Below, piece by piece: positions 25,514 to 34,235 of a stretch of 64,000 bases of DNA (position 1 is its first letter; the number at the start of each line of letters is the position of its first letter). Where the stretch lies: assembly GCF_017939745.1 (NCBI RefSeq), contig NZ_JAGKQQ010000001.1, forward strand, positions 7,703,299 to 7,767,298. The letters run 5' to 3'. Origin of the DNA: Gemmata palustris (lineage in GTDB: Bacteria; Planctomycetota; Planctomycetia; Gemmatales; Gemmataceae). Position numbers and translations under genes: made by a program. The notes under the pieces were generated by a model. It saw nothing but the letters and a program-made list of their open reading frames with translations, made no database searches and had not been told where the DNA came from.

Positions 25514-25885
25514 ATGCTCTGTTGGAATTGGGTCATAGTGCTGATACTGTCCGCAACTCCGCTTGCCAACGCGCCGGTCCCGAAGGACGTGGAGAAGGAA
25601 AAGCAGGAGCGGTTCCGCAAGCTCCGCGAGACCTACGACCAGAAGCTCAAGGATCTGGGAGACTCTGACGAGGGGAAGTGGCTCCAAATTACACTGCTCA
25701 CTGCCAAGGTCATCGCTAAGGAGACGGTCGAGATCGATGCCTTCACTGACCCCGCCACGCGCCAGCGCCTCACCGAATACAACGTGCGGTCGCTGGCGCG
25801 GTTGTTCCGGGACGAGCCGGACGTGCTGGAACCGTACCTGCTCTACTGCTACGAACTGCGGAACGAACCCAAAAAGAAGCCGTGA
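25514..25885 (+). CDS. Small secreted hypothetical protein
   Basis: A 123-residue protein with a signal peptide (WNWVIVLILSATPLANA) followed by a charged, helical mature part (VEKEKQERFRKLRETYDQKLKDL). The start ATG has a GAGGTGG sequence 8 bases upstream. The family is not recognised. Its stop codon overlaps a possible GTG start of a short downstream frame. Confidence 0.6.
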   Translation: MLCWNWVIVLILSATPLANAPVPKDVEKEKQERFRKLRETYDQKLKDLGDSDEGKWLQITLLTAKVIAKETVEIDAFTDPATRQRLTEYNVRSLARLFRDEPDVLEPYLLYCYELRNEPKKKP

Positions 25886-26073
25886 TCCACAGCGCGATGT
25901 TTTGTGTCAGGAAAGATTGGGGCGCTGCGGGTCTGCGCAAGCCGATCGAGACGTGGGCCGCGAAGTATGGTAACCCGCCGAGCCGAAATGAGTTGCAGAA
26001 GTGTTGCGTAACTCTCGTGTTCTGCGAACCGGTTCAACTTTCTGATCTTGGGCGTCGGGTATCTAAACAATGA
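25882..26073 (+). CDS. Possible 63-residue linking ORF
   Basis: This short frame begins with a GTG that overlaps the previous gene's stop (GTGA) and ends overlapping the next gene's ATG (ATGA). That double 4-base overlap is what a real operon member would show. The sequence (KDWGAAGLRKPIETWAAKYGNPPSRNELQKC) is helix-compatible but matches no family known to me. It might instead be a fossil segment linking the two neighbours. Confidence 0.3.
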   Translation: MIHSAMFCVRKDWGAAGLRKPIETWAAKYGNPPSRNELQKCCVTLVFCEPVQLSDLGRRVSKQ

Positions 26074-26894
26074 GTGGCTCACAGTCGTCTAAAGTGTTCA
26101 TGTTCGATAATAGTGATCCCGAAATGCAAAGGGCATACGAAACGGCCCGAGCCACCTTTCGGTATTTCTGGCGGGAAATCGCTTGGGAACGACGACGGAT
26201 CATCCCCGCGCTGAGCCTCGCGTGCGTAAAAATGCCTTTCTCCGACGGCGCCGCGGACCCCGGGACACAGGACGCTTCCCAAGTCGAGCAAATGTGGGTC
26301 GGCGAGATCGATTTCGATGGTCGCGTCGTGAGCGGCGCGTTGCTGAACAGCCCGAATTGGCTGAAAACGGTCCAGGTGGGCGACGCGGTCCGCCGACCGC
26401 TCAACGAAATTACGGATTGGATGTACGCCATTAATGGGGACGTTTACGGCGCCTATACGGTCAACCTCATGCGCTCCCGAATGAACTCGCAGGAGCGCGA
26501 AAGCCACGACGGAGCGTGGGGGCTGAATTTTGGCGACCCCCAGAAGATCCGCGTGGCGCCCGAGCCGAAGAAGTCGGGTGGGTTGATGAAGGCCCTCTTC
26601 GGTGGGCGCGGCGGCGCGACGGACCCGGAGCACCCGATGAGCGCGGCAATGGGACCGCCGTTGAAAGATCAACTGGCGAAAGATCCGTCGATGTTGCACT
26701 CGAAAGATGATCGGGGTTGGACCCTCTTGCACCACCAGGCGCTAGCAGGGAGCCTCGCGACGGTGGAGATTCTGTTGGAGTGCGGCGCTGATCCGAACGC
26801 GGCGACCGATGACGGAACGACGCCGGTGCAACTCGCCGAGGCGCTTGGCTGGGATAAAGTCGTTGCACTTTTGGCACGCAAAGGGGCACGATGA
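26070..26894 (+). CDS. DUF2314 domain protein fused to ankyrin repeats
   Basis: A 274-residue cytoplasmic protein. Residues about 18-135 resemble DUF2314 (MQRAYETARATFRYFWREIAWE, CVKMPFSD, EQMWVGEIDFDGRVVSGALLNSPNWL, VGDAVRRPLNEITDWMY). A flexible linker leads to two ankyrin repeats at about 205-274 (DRGWTLLHHQALAGSLATVEILLECGADPNAATDDG). DUF2314 proteins have no known activity; the ankyrins suggest a protein partner. It may be translated together with the two small frames upstream. Confidence 0.8.
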   Translation: MSGSQSSKVFMFDNSDPEMQRAYETARATFRYFWREIAWERRRIIPALSLACVKMPFSDGAADPGTQDASQVEQMWVGEIDFDGRVVSGALLNSPNWLKTVQVGDAVRRPLNEITDWMYAINGDVYGAYTVNLMRSRMNSQERESHDGAWGLNFGDPQKIRVAPEPKKSGGLMKALFGGRGGATDPEHPMSAAMGPPLKDQLAKDPSMLHSKDDRGWTLLHHQALAGSLATVEILLECGADPNAATDDGTTPVQLAEALGWDKVVALLARKGAR

Positions 26895-27388
26895 AATCGC
26901 GGGCGCGCTGTTTAGTGAGAGGCCAACCGGCGGCAGATCCGACCAGCGCCGGTCGCACGAATGGCCCCACAATTTGAGTCACTTCGTGGAGGCGCAAGAA
27001 GGCCGCTACGAACAGGCACGCGGAGGTCCGAAGCGGGCGGATTCTCCGTGAGCTGAACCGATCGGACACCCAATCGCTTTGTGTTCCCATGTTCATTTGT
27101 GTACAATTGCTATCGGCCGAGCTTGCGGAGCCGAACGCAAATGTTCCGGGTCGTGGAGCGTTCAAGTGGAACGAAAACGGGCCGATTCCAGGTCAAATGT
27201 CACCAAAGGTTAGCCCGGAACCGCGAAATTTGGACGATTGTTAGCCGTGTGCGCGACTCCGCGGGATGCGAGCTGTGTCAAAAAGGTTTGAAATGGCGGC
27301 ACTTGGCGTGTAGCTCCCACGAGCGGCGTCTCTGGGAGCCCAAAATGTTAGCGTTTGTTAGTCTCGGTTCGGGATCGTAGCGGGTTGG
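26895..27388. other. Intergenic region, no supported gene
   Basis: About 490 bases with only short, unconvincing frames on both strands. It is less GC-rich and less codon-structured than its neighbours, and possible decayed coding DNA cannot be resolved further. A palindromic repeat and a promoter-like sequence follow it. Confidence 0.4.
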
Positions 27389-27481
27389 ACGAGCCGCGAC
27401 CGCAAGGGAGCGGGGCTTCCGGTGTGTTGAACCGCGACGACGAACGGGGTGCCTTCCCGCTCCCTTGCGGTCGCGGCTCGT
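27389..27481. repeat. Inverted repeat with perfect 26-bp arms
   Basis: Arms 27389-27414 and 27456-27481 are exact reverse complements (core GAGCCGCGACCGCAAGGGAG), separated by 41 bases. If read through, it would encode a PLPCGRGS-like peptide. It is therefore of the same general kind as the elements embedded in genes elsewhere in the window. Confidence 0.88.
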
Positions 27482-27540
27482 TACAGCGAGTCCCGTGGGT
27501 CAAGCCGGGACACCCGAATAGCCGATTCCCGTGAGTGATC

Positions 27541-27570
27541 TTGACTTTGCTTTGCCACGCAAAGTATACT
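27541..27570 (+). promoter_or_regulatory. Sigma-70-type promoter for the membrane protein / wHTH pair
   Basis: TTGACT at 27541-27546 and TATACT at 27565-27570 with an 18-base spacer, close to the vegetative consensus. Transcription would start near 27577, which favours the ATG at 27606 as start of the following gene over an upstream in-frame GTG at 27531. Confidence 0.65.
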
Positions 27571-27605
27571 GCCGCGATCCGATCCCGGTGGAGCGCCCCA
27601 CGCGC

Positions 27606-28199
27606 ATGGAAGTCCGCGACGCTCTCGATCAACTCGATCGCATCCACGACCAGCTCACTCGGGGTGAGGTGTACCGGGGCTTCCGCGTGCCCACGGTGGC
27701 GATGGTGGGAGCCGTGGGGTTGCTCGCCGCAGCCGGGCAGCGGTGGGCCGTTCCGAACGGCGACGCCCGCGCGTTCGTGTGGTACTGGTCCGTAATCGGG
27801 GCGGCCGGCGCGCTACTCGGGTCCGGCGCCGCGGTTCGGGCGTACCTGTTCCGCGAGGACGACTTCGAGCGCCGGCGCACGCGGCGCGTGATGGGCCAGT
27901 TCTTGCCGTGCGTGCTCGCGGGCGCGCTGCTGACGATCGCACTGGCACGCACCGACGGGTTCGTTCCGCTGTTGCCCGGAATGTGGGCGGTCGTGTTCGG
28001 TCTGGGCGTGGTGTCCGTGCGCCCGCACTTGCCGCGTGCGGTGGGACTCATCGGACTCACTTACGTATTAACGGGCGGCATTCTGCTCGCGTGGCTCCCC
28101 CCGGAGCCGTCGGGTTGGTGCGTCGGCGGCGTGTTCGGCGCCGGGCACCTGGCCACCGCACTCGCGCTGCGATCCACGAAGGAGCACCACGATGACTGA
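27606..28199 (+). CDS. Multi-pass membrane protein paired with a wHTH regulator
   Basis: A 197-residue protein starting MEVRDALDQLDRIHDQLTRGEVYRGFR, a soluble helical head. Roughly six hydrophobic segments follow (VAMVGAVGLLAAAG, FVWYWSVIGAAGALLG, FLPCVLAGALLTIAL, LLPGMWAVVFGLGVV, GLIGLTYVLTGGILL). It overlaps the start of the next gene, a small DNA-binding protein, by 8 bases. Such pairs are usually a regulated membrane sensor or effector; the role here is unknown. A promoter between an upstream GTG and this ATG decides the start. Confidence 0.75.
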   Translation: MEVRDALDQLDRIHDQLTRGEVYRGFRVPTVAMVGAVGLLAAAGQRWAVPNGDARAFVWYWSVIGAAGALLGSGAAVRAYLFREDDFERRRTRRVMGQFLPCVLAGALLTIALARTDGFVPLLPGMWAVVFGLGVVSVRPHLPRAVGLIGLTYVLTGGILLAWLPPEPSGWCVGGVFGAGHLATALALRSTKEHHDD

Positions 28200-28614
28200 C
28201 CGCGAGAACCGGCCCGAACCCGAGATCGAAGGCGCGGGCCGTTTCGCCTACGACGGGCTCGACCCGGTGCTGCACTCGAAAGCGCGCATCGGCATCCTGA
28301 CCGCGCTGGCGACCCACCCGGACGGGCTGTCGTTCGCCGACCTCAGTCGGCTGTGCAGCCTCACCGACGGTAACCTGAGCCGCCACCTGGACACGCTCGC
28401 CAAGACCGAGGACTCGAAGCCCGCGCTGGTGAAGATCACGAAGACGTTCCAGAACCGGCGCCCGCTGACCACCGTCGTTCTCACCGGCAACGGCCGCAAG
28501 CGGTTCCGCGAGTACCTCGCGCACCTGGAGCAAGTGCTGCGCGACGCGGCCGAAGAAGCCGGCGCCGCGGACGCCACGAAGAGCGAGACGCGCCCGGGGT
28601 TAGCGGGGGCGTAA
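28192..28614 (+). CDS. Winged-helix transcriptional regulator
   Basis: A 140-residue regulator of the MarR/ArsR-like HTH group (PF13601-like). DPVLHSKARIGILTALATHPDGLSFADLSRLCSLTDGNLSRHLDTL forms the first helices and recognition helix, and the wing lies around TKTFQNRRPLTTVVLTGNGRKRF. The tail is charged and helical. It overlaps the upstream membrane-protein gene, so it probably controls that operon in response to a signal that cannot be read here. Confidence 0.85.
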   Translation: MTDRENRPEPEIEGAGRFAYDGLDPVLHSKARIGILTALATHPDGLSFADLSRLCSLTDGNLSRHLDTLAKTEDSKPALVKITKTFQNRRPLTTVVLTGNGRKRFREYLAHLEQVLRDAAEEAGAADATKSETRPGLAGA

Positions 28615-28707
28615 CGCGGATTTTCTCAGCGGGTTTCGACCCGCTTACTTTTCGCCTATTAACTTTGCATTGCAAACTAATCTACGATCCCAAAAGGAGA
28701 CCGGGAC

Positions 28708-29532
28708 ATGAGGAGCGCGATGCTGGAAGCTCTCACTCTCACCACCGAGAGCGCGGCACTCACGAAGCACGCGCTGCCGACCGTTTGGAACTCGGCCGAA
28801 TGGGTCGCGTACTTTCGGCACAACGCGACTAACCTGATGCCGGTTCCGTGGGGCTGCGGGGCCGGGGTATCGCCCGAAGAATTGGCGGAGATCGCGGGTT
28901 CGCTCCGCGCGTGGCAGCTCGGCGAAACGTCCGACGGCACGCGCTTGACGAGAGCGGCTTCGCGGTACGCGGTCCGAATGAACGACCCCGGTTTTGTGGA
29001 CGCGATCCGACTGTTCATCGCGGAAGAGCAGCGGCACGGAGCGGAACTCGGTAAGTACCTCGACCTGGTCGGCGTGCCGCGAAAGGGCCGCGATTGGGGC
29101 GACGCCGTGTTCCGGTGCTTCCGCCACGTGTTGCATCAGATGGAAGTGTGGGCCACGGTGGTCGTCATGGTCGAGTCGCACGCGATGCTCTACTACGCGG
29201 CGCTCCGGCGCGCGACCGGGTCCGCCGTGCTGCGCCGAATCTGCCACCAGATCCTGCGCGACGAAGTCCCGCACTTGCGGTTCCAGTGCGAGCGCCTCGC
29301 GGTCCTGCACCGCGGGCGCGCCCGGGTGTTGTGGGTGCTTACGATGGGAGCCCACCGCGTGCTGTTCGCCGGCGTCACGCTCGCGGTGTGGGCCGGGCAC
29401 CGGCGGGCGCTCCGCGCGGGGGGATTCACGTTCGGCCGGTTCTGGCGCTCGGCCTGGGCACAGATGGGTAAAGCGTGGCGCGCGATGGACCCGCGCGCGT
29501 ACCGTTGGCCGGCGCCGACCGCAACAAGTTGA
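28708..29532 (+). CDS. Ferritin-like di-iron domain protein
   Basis: A 274-residue protein. Residues about 95-195 form a four-helix ferritin-like core with metal-ligand patterns E107-x-x-H110 (AEEQRHGAEL), E156 in VVMVESHAMLYY and E186-x-x-H189 (LRDEVPHLRF). The C-terminal 75 residues are basic with a hydrophobic stretch (VLFAGVTLAVWAG) and may contact the membrane. The start has AAAGGAG 11 bases upstream. A di-iron oxidase or rubrerythrin-like role is possible, but the reaction is not predictable. Confidence 0.72.
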   Translation: MRSAMLEALTLTTESAALTKHALPTVWNSAEWVAYFRHNATNLMPVPWGCGAGVSPEELAEIAGSLRAWQLGETSDGTRLTRAASRYAVRMNDPGFVDAIRLFIAEEQRHGAELGKYLDLVGVPRKGRDWGDAVFRCFRHVLHQMEVWATVVVMVESHAMLYYAALRRATGSAVLRRICHQILRDEVPHLRFQCERLAVLHRGRARVLWVLTMGAHRVLFAGVTLAVWAGHRRALRAGGFTFGRFWRSAWAQMGKAWRAMDPRAYRWPAPTATS

Positions 29533-29674
29533 GAGCTAAAACGCGCACATCGATCTCGTCGAATGGAGCGTCCCCCGCACCGCGCAAGCGGCCGATACTG
29601 CGGGTACGGGCTCTGTCACCGGGTCCGGTGCGCGACGGCACCCGCAGGGCTTCGCGCACCACGATCTCCGCCGA

Positions 29675-30370
29675 TCACTTTTTGTCGCCCGCCTCCAAAA
29701 TGCGGAGCGCGTCGATGTAGATGGACTCTTTACCCTCTACTAGGTACCCGATCTTTTCGAGTGCGCCCGGGTTGTAGCGGAATCGGAATTCCTCGCTCGG
29801 GGTGCCGCCGTCAACGGCCATTGTCCAAGACAGTTTGCTCACATCGATTGTCAACCGGAGCGTGTACCAGGTATCGACTTTGCACGGCGTCACTCGGACC
29901 CAGTCGCCCTCGGAACCGGGTTTACCGTTCAGGGCCATGAAATGACCCTCGGAGATCGCCCACATCGGTCCGGTGGTGAAGTGATCCTTCTCCTGGATGT
30001 AGCACTTCACGCCCCCGTCCTTCGGACAGCGGACCTTGTTTTCGATCACGAACTTACCCTTCTGGGGGTTGCTCCACGCCCGGCCGTAACCTGCGGTTCC
30101 CGAAAGGTACAGTGCCCCGTCGCCCTCCGCGACCACGTCCTTCACGAACTTCGCTTTGGGATCAGCGACCCAGACGCCCTTCCAGCCGGCCTCGCCGAAC
30201 CCGCCGCGCACGTTCGATTTGCCGAGTGGGTACGGCGAGTCCGGTGTCTTGTCGCTGTTTTCGCCCTTGGCGTCGTTGAAACCGGCGATGGCAATGGCGC
30301 CGGGGGGCAGCGGTATCTCTTCGGGTTCCGGATCTCCCTTTGTGGGTGCGGGGGTGGGTTCGCCTTTTTT
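29675..30370 (-). pseudogene. 3' part of a secreted beta-propeller gene split by an insertion sequence
   Basis: This minus-strand frame encodes about 231 residues: a linker (KKGEPTPAPTKGDPEPEE), then IAIAGFNDAKG and a jelly-roll-like C-terminal domain (WAISEGHFMALNGKPG, DTWYTLRLTIDVS, ESIYIDALRILEAG). It has no start of its own. Removing bases 30371-32052 (the insertion sequence and one copy of its 7-bp target duplication) joins it in frame to the 393-codon part at 32053-33231, giving a 624-residue protein. It is therefore the severed 3' end of that gene. Confidence 0.85.
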
Positions 30371-30444
30371 CTATGCCGGCAAGCCTGACTGGTGGTGCAG
30401 AAGGCGTTGAGTGATGATGGGTTGCGCCTCCACGGAGTGTTCGT

Positions 30445-32045
30445 ATGGCCCGTCGCACCTGTCGTCCCGCGCCAACCGCCGAGCAAACGCTGACCCCGGT
30501 CGCCACCGCGTGTGTGGCGTGCGGGCATCACCTGTACCTCGACTACTCCAACTTCCGCACCGTCACCACGCTGGCCGGCGTCGCCCGGTACACACTGCGC
30601 ATCGGCCGCTGCCGTCACCGCCCGTGTGACCTGTATTCGGTCCCGTTCCGACCCGAGGCCGAAGGCCGAATCGCCCTCCCGCACCACGAGTTCGGGCTCG
30701 ACGTCGTCGCGTACGCCGGCAACCGCCGGTACACCGCGCACCGGACCGCGCCCGAGATCCACGCCGAACTCGTTGCCCGCGGTGTGGCCCTGTCAGTTCG
30801 CACGGTCACCAACCTGCTCCACCGGTTCGACGAGCTGCGCACCTTGGGTGCCACCAACCCGGACCGGATGCGCCCGGCGTTCGAGAAGCAGGGGCGGGTA
30901 TTACTCGCGCTCGACGGGCTCCAGCCGGACGTCGGGCACGAGGTGCTGTGGGTGATCCGCGACGTGCTCAGCGGGCGTGTGGTCCTGGCCAAGTCGCTGC
31001 TGTCGGCGTGCCGGGCGGATCTGGCCGCCTTGCTGGCCCAGGCCGCCGAAGCCGTCGGGGTGCCGATCGCCGGGGTCGTGTCCGACGGGCAGCACTCGAT
31101 CCGCAACGCGGTGGCCCAAGCGCTGCCCGGAGTGCCGCACCAGTTGTGCCAGTTCCACTACCTGCGGGAGGCGGCCGGGCCGGTTTACGAGGCCGACCGG
31201 CACGCCAAGAAGGAGCTCAAGAAGCGCGTCCGCGGGGTGCGCGAGGTCGAGCGTCGAGTCGAGGACCGGAGCGATGCGGAGGCGGAGGTCGTGCGCGGGT
31301 ACTGTTCCGCGGTCCGCAGCGCGCTGACCGACGACGGGCGTCCGCCGCTGGACTCGGCCGGGCTGCGGCTGCGCGGGCGGCTCGACGCGGTGGCGGGGAG
31401 CCTGAAGAAGCTGGGCGCGGGGAAAAAGGGGCGGGCCGGGAGCTGACCCGGTTGCACGGAATGATCACACGCGGGCTCGAAGGGACGGCGGCACTGTTCG
31501 CGCCGGTGAAGGAGCTGTTCGATCGGGTGTACCGGGTCGCCCACGAGCTCTCGAACTACGACGGCCGGACCGGGGCCGGGGTCCGCGCCCGGTGGGACGA
31601 ACGGGTCCGGGAGATGGACGCGATGAGCCGACAGCGCCCCGACCTGTCCGAGCCGCTGGATCACTTCGTGAAGGTGAGCCGCAGTTACGAGCCGGGCTTG
31701 TTCCACACCTACGACGTGGGGGACCTGCCGCGGACCAACAACGACCTGGAGCAACTGTTCGGGAGCCACCGGCACCACGAGCGGCGGTGCAGCGGTCGGA
31801 AAGTGGCGTCGCCGGGGCTGGTCGTGCGCGGGAGCGTGCGGCTGGTGGCCGGGCTGATGACGCGGCTGGGCGAGGCGACGGCCGAGGAGTTGGCACCGAC
31901 GTCGGTGCTCGCCTGGCGCGAGTTGCGAGAGGAGCTCGGGTTTCGTGAAGCGGCCCGGACCCAACAGCGGCAGTTCCGACGCGATCCCGCCAGCTACCTC
32001 AAAAGCCTGGAAAACCTGGCCCGCCAGTCAGGCTTGCCGGCATAG
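30445..32045 (+). CDS. DDE-type transposase, probably made by -1 frameshifting
   Basis: The first frame (30445-31446) encodes 333 residues. It has an N-terminal Cys/His zinc-binding region (CVACGHHLYL, RCRHRPC) and the first two acidic catalytic positions in LLALDGLQPD and GVVSDGQHSIRNA, followed by HQLCQFHYLRE. The second frame, open to 32045, continues the protein with MITRGLEG and the likely third acidic residue in LPRTNNDLEQLFGSHRHHERR. A -1 shift at A-AAG-GGG (31425-31431) would make one 533-residue product. The stop codon TAG is the last three bases of the element. The IS family is not certain; the fold resembles RNase H-like transposases with a zinc ribbon. Confidence 0.85.
31425..31451 (+). 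other. Probable programmed -1 frameshift site in the transposase
   Basis: The heptamer A AAG GGG at 31425-31431 fits X-XXY-YYZ in the zero frame. Four bases later a small hairpin (CCGGG 31436-31440, CCCGG 31447-31451) encloses the zero-frame TGA stop at 31444-31446. Re-pairing gives AAA GGG and continues into the second open frame. Confidence 0.65.
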
Positions 32046-33231
32046 CTTTTTTGGGCGCCGGTTCGCCTTTCTTGGGGGCTTGTGCGGTCGAACTCCCGGT
32101 CGGTCGGGAGCCGGTGGCGGGCAGCTTGCCGTACACTTTTTCCAGTGCCGTTCGGTCGGCCGCGGTCAGCTCCAGGGGCAAAAAGTGCAGCCCTTCGGTC
32201 GCGCTCGCCGGGTTGTCCCCGTTCCAGAGAACGATCTTCGTTCCCTTGCCCCCGAAGGTGACGAGTAGGGGCCGCGCGTCCCCGCCCGGTGAAAAGCTGA
32301 ACGCCTTTCCCGTAATCAGCGACCGCGGGTTGAAGAACTGAATGTCGCGCCCGGCTTGGTTCAGCACGCCCAAGTTCAGAACCGGGTGGAAGGCCATGTT
32401 CGTTCCGCCCGTCAGCTCACCGACCCGGCCCGTCAATTTTTCGGTGCTGAACGCGGCCCATTCGCCCCCGCCCCCGGTGTTCACGCCGACCGGCGGGCGC
32501 CACCCGCCCCCGCTCGGCATGAAGATTTTCTTCCCGTCCGGGCTGATCGTTAGCCCGTGCCCGCTGACGGCCGCGTTCCACTGTACGGACACCGGCTTCG
32601 GCCCCTTGTCGTCCAGCGCGTACTTCACGATGAATGCCCGTGCGCCCCACCGATCGAAGGTGATTTTGACCCGTCCGTCGGGGAAGTCCTGAATCAGGAT
32701 CTCTCCCTGGTCGTTCGGCGGTTGCACCCCGGTGAAGAGGGCCGACCCGTTGATCGGATCGACCGCGAGGAAGTGGCCGATCGCCTTTGTCTTGGTCGCG
32801 GTGCCGGCCGCGGGGTCGACCGCGTAGATCTTGTAAGTCGCGGTGGATGCGTACACGAGCCCCTTGGTCGGGTGGCACGCGATGTGGGCCACGGCGTCCC
32901 CACCCAGGTCGATTTCCTTCTTCTGTTTGCCCGTTTTCGCTTCCAGGGTGTAGACGGTCGACGCGCCCTTCGCGCCAACGAAGAGGGTGTCGCCCTGGAT
33001 GGCCATCACCGATGGCTTGAAATCGACCGAAACGCGCTTCACCTGGCGCTCGGTCACCGTGTCGAAGTAGGCCAGTTCGCCCTTATCCGGTTGGGACACG
33101 ATGAGCGTCACCCCGTCGGGCGTCATCACCCACCCGCCGGGCGCGGGGAGGGGTAGCATCTTACCCGCGATCGGATCGGCGGCGCGGGCGCCCGGCACGA
33201 TCAGCAGGAGGGCCAGAACGGAGCGGTACAT
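32046..33231 (-). pseudogene. 5' part of a secreted beta-propeller gene split by an insertion sequence
   Basis: The start codon is the ATG before the signal peptide MYRSVLALLLIVPGARA. About 370 residues of WD40/YVTN-type beta-propeller follow, with repeats such as VMTPDGVTLIVSQPDKGELAYFD, HPTKGLVYASTATYKIYAVD and LTISPDGKKIFMPSGGG. A low-complexity linker (QAPKKGEPAPKK) then meets the insertion sequence. As it stands, translation would run 16 residues into the element and stop at 31999. The native continuation is at 29675-30370. The truncated propeller might still fold and be exported. Confidence 0.88.
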
Positions 33232-33422
33232 GGAGTGACCTCGTGACGGTGATCGTGGGCGGCGCTCACGCGGGGCGTGCGACTCCGACCGGTGGGATCG
33301 CGGGCCAGTTAGAGCCAAACGGTCGAGAGCCTTCTTGCAAGTTAGATTGTCCGTAGTCGCGCGTATCGCGTCAAGCTCGCCACAAGAACCGGGCGCCCCG
33401 GGCGGTGGCCACTCACGGGTCG

Positions 33423-34160
33423 CTATGACTTGCCGAGAACCGCATCGAGCACCCAGCACCCGCGGGCGTGAGGTGTACTCGCGCGGCAGTGACCCAAGAC
33501 GTGCTCGTCTTCGCAGCCCGCGTCCTGGAGCGCATCGGCCAGAATCGGCATCGCGCCGAAGTCGCGTGTGGAGTCAATGTGCCGCGCGAGGTCGCGCACC
33601 GTGGACGTGCGCCAGTTCGGGTTCCATTCGAGCGGAACGAACGGGTTGGGGAACAACTCGCGGTAGGCGCCGGCAAATGCGTGCTGCGTCGCGGGACGAA
33701 AATTCCCGGTTGATATCAGTGGCGCGGCGCTCAAACTGCCCACCGCGACCTGGAGTGCGTCCCAACTCGCGGTGAAGATGCGTGGCGCCGGCCCGCGTAA
33801 TGAGCGGACAATGTCATCGACACCGAACGGTGGTTGGTCGGTGTCCGCCCACTGCTCCGCGGCCTCGATCGCGAGGCGGAACCACCGGTCCCGGCGCCAG
33901 TCGAACCCGGTCCGTGCGACCGTGGTGTAGAGGAGCCGGCACTTTCGAGAACTCGGCACGCAGTCGAGCGCGGTCAGGCACCCGTAGAGGTAGTCCGGTC
34001 TGGGGTCCGCGTCCCATTCTGCCGCCCCGAACGCCTCCGCGCTCGGGTACAGAGTTTGGTGCCGACACCTCGGGCATTCAACGCGGTGCAACGTGTCGCC
34101 GAACGACAACCCCGTTCCACAGGAGGGGCAGAGGAACAGCCACAGCGGGGCGCGCACCAT
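33423..34160 (-). CDS. Zinc-ribbon protein with conserved WRT...CWV C-terminal module
   Basis: A 245-residue protein. The N-terminus has a zinc ribbon (LCPSCGTGLSF ... VECPRCRHQTLY). The centre contains YLYGCLTALDCVPSSRKCRLL and WFRLAIEAAEQWADT. The C-terminal about 75 residues match the module seen at 4631-5740: WRTSTVRDLARHIDS, MPILADALQDAGC, LGHCR and H-x-RGCWVLDAVLGK. Function unknown; the module looks like a lineage-specific interaction or regulatory unit attached to various front ends. Confidence 0.78.
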   Translation of the reverse strand: MVRAPLWLFLCPSCGTGLSFGDTLHRVECPRCRHQTLYPSAEAFGAAEWDADPRPDYLYGCLTALDCVPSSRKCRLLYTTVARTGFDWRRDRWFRLAIEAAEQWADTDQPPFGVDDIVRSLRGPAPRIFTASWDALQVAVGSLSAAPLISTGNFRPATQHAFAGAYRELFPNPFVPLEWNPNWRTSTVRDLARHIDSTRDFGAMPILADALQDAGCEDEHVLGHCRASTPHARGCWVLDAVLGKS

Positions 34161-34235
34161 GCGTCACCGTGCTCTCGATTAAACGCAAACAGGGGGCATC
34201 AGCCCCCCGCTCGCGACACAGGCGCTCGCCGCGTG

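Larger units (their letters stand above)
30371..32045 (+). mobile_element. Complete 1675-bp insertion sequence with 22-bp terminal inverted repeats
   Basis: The left end (30371-30392, beginning CTATGCCGGCAAGCCTGAC) is the exact reverse complement of the right end (32024-32045). The 7-bp target duplication CTTTTTT lies at 30364-30370 and 32046-32052. The element carries one transposase in two overlapping frames. It lies inside a secreted-protein gene. Identical terminal repeats and duplications point to a recent insertion. A decayed relative is present at about 59.8-60.06 kb. Confidence 0.95.
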
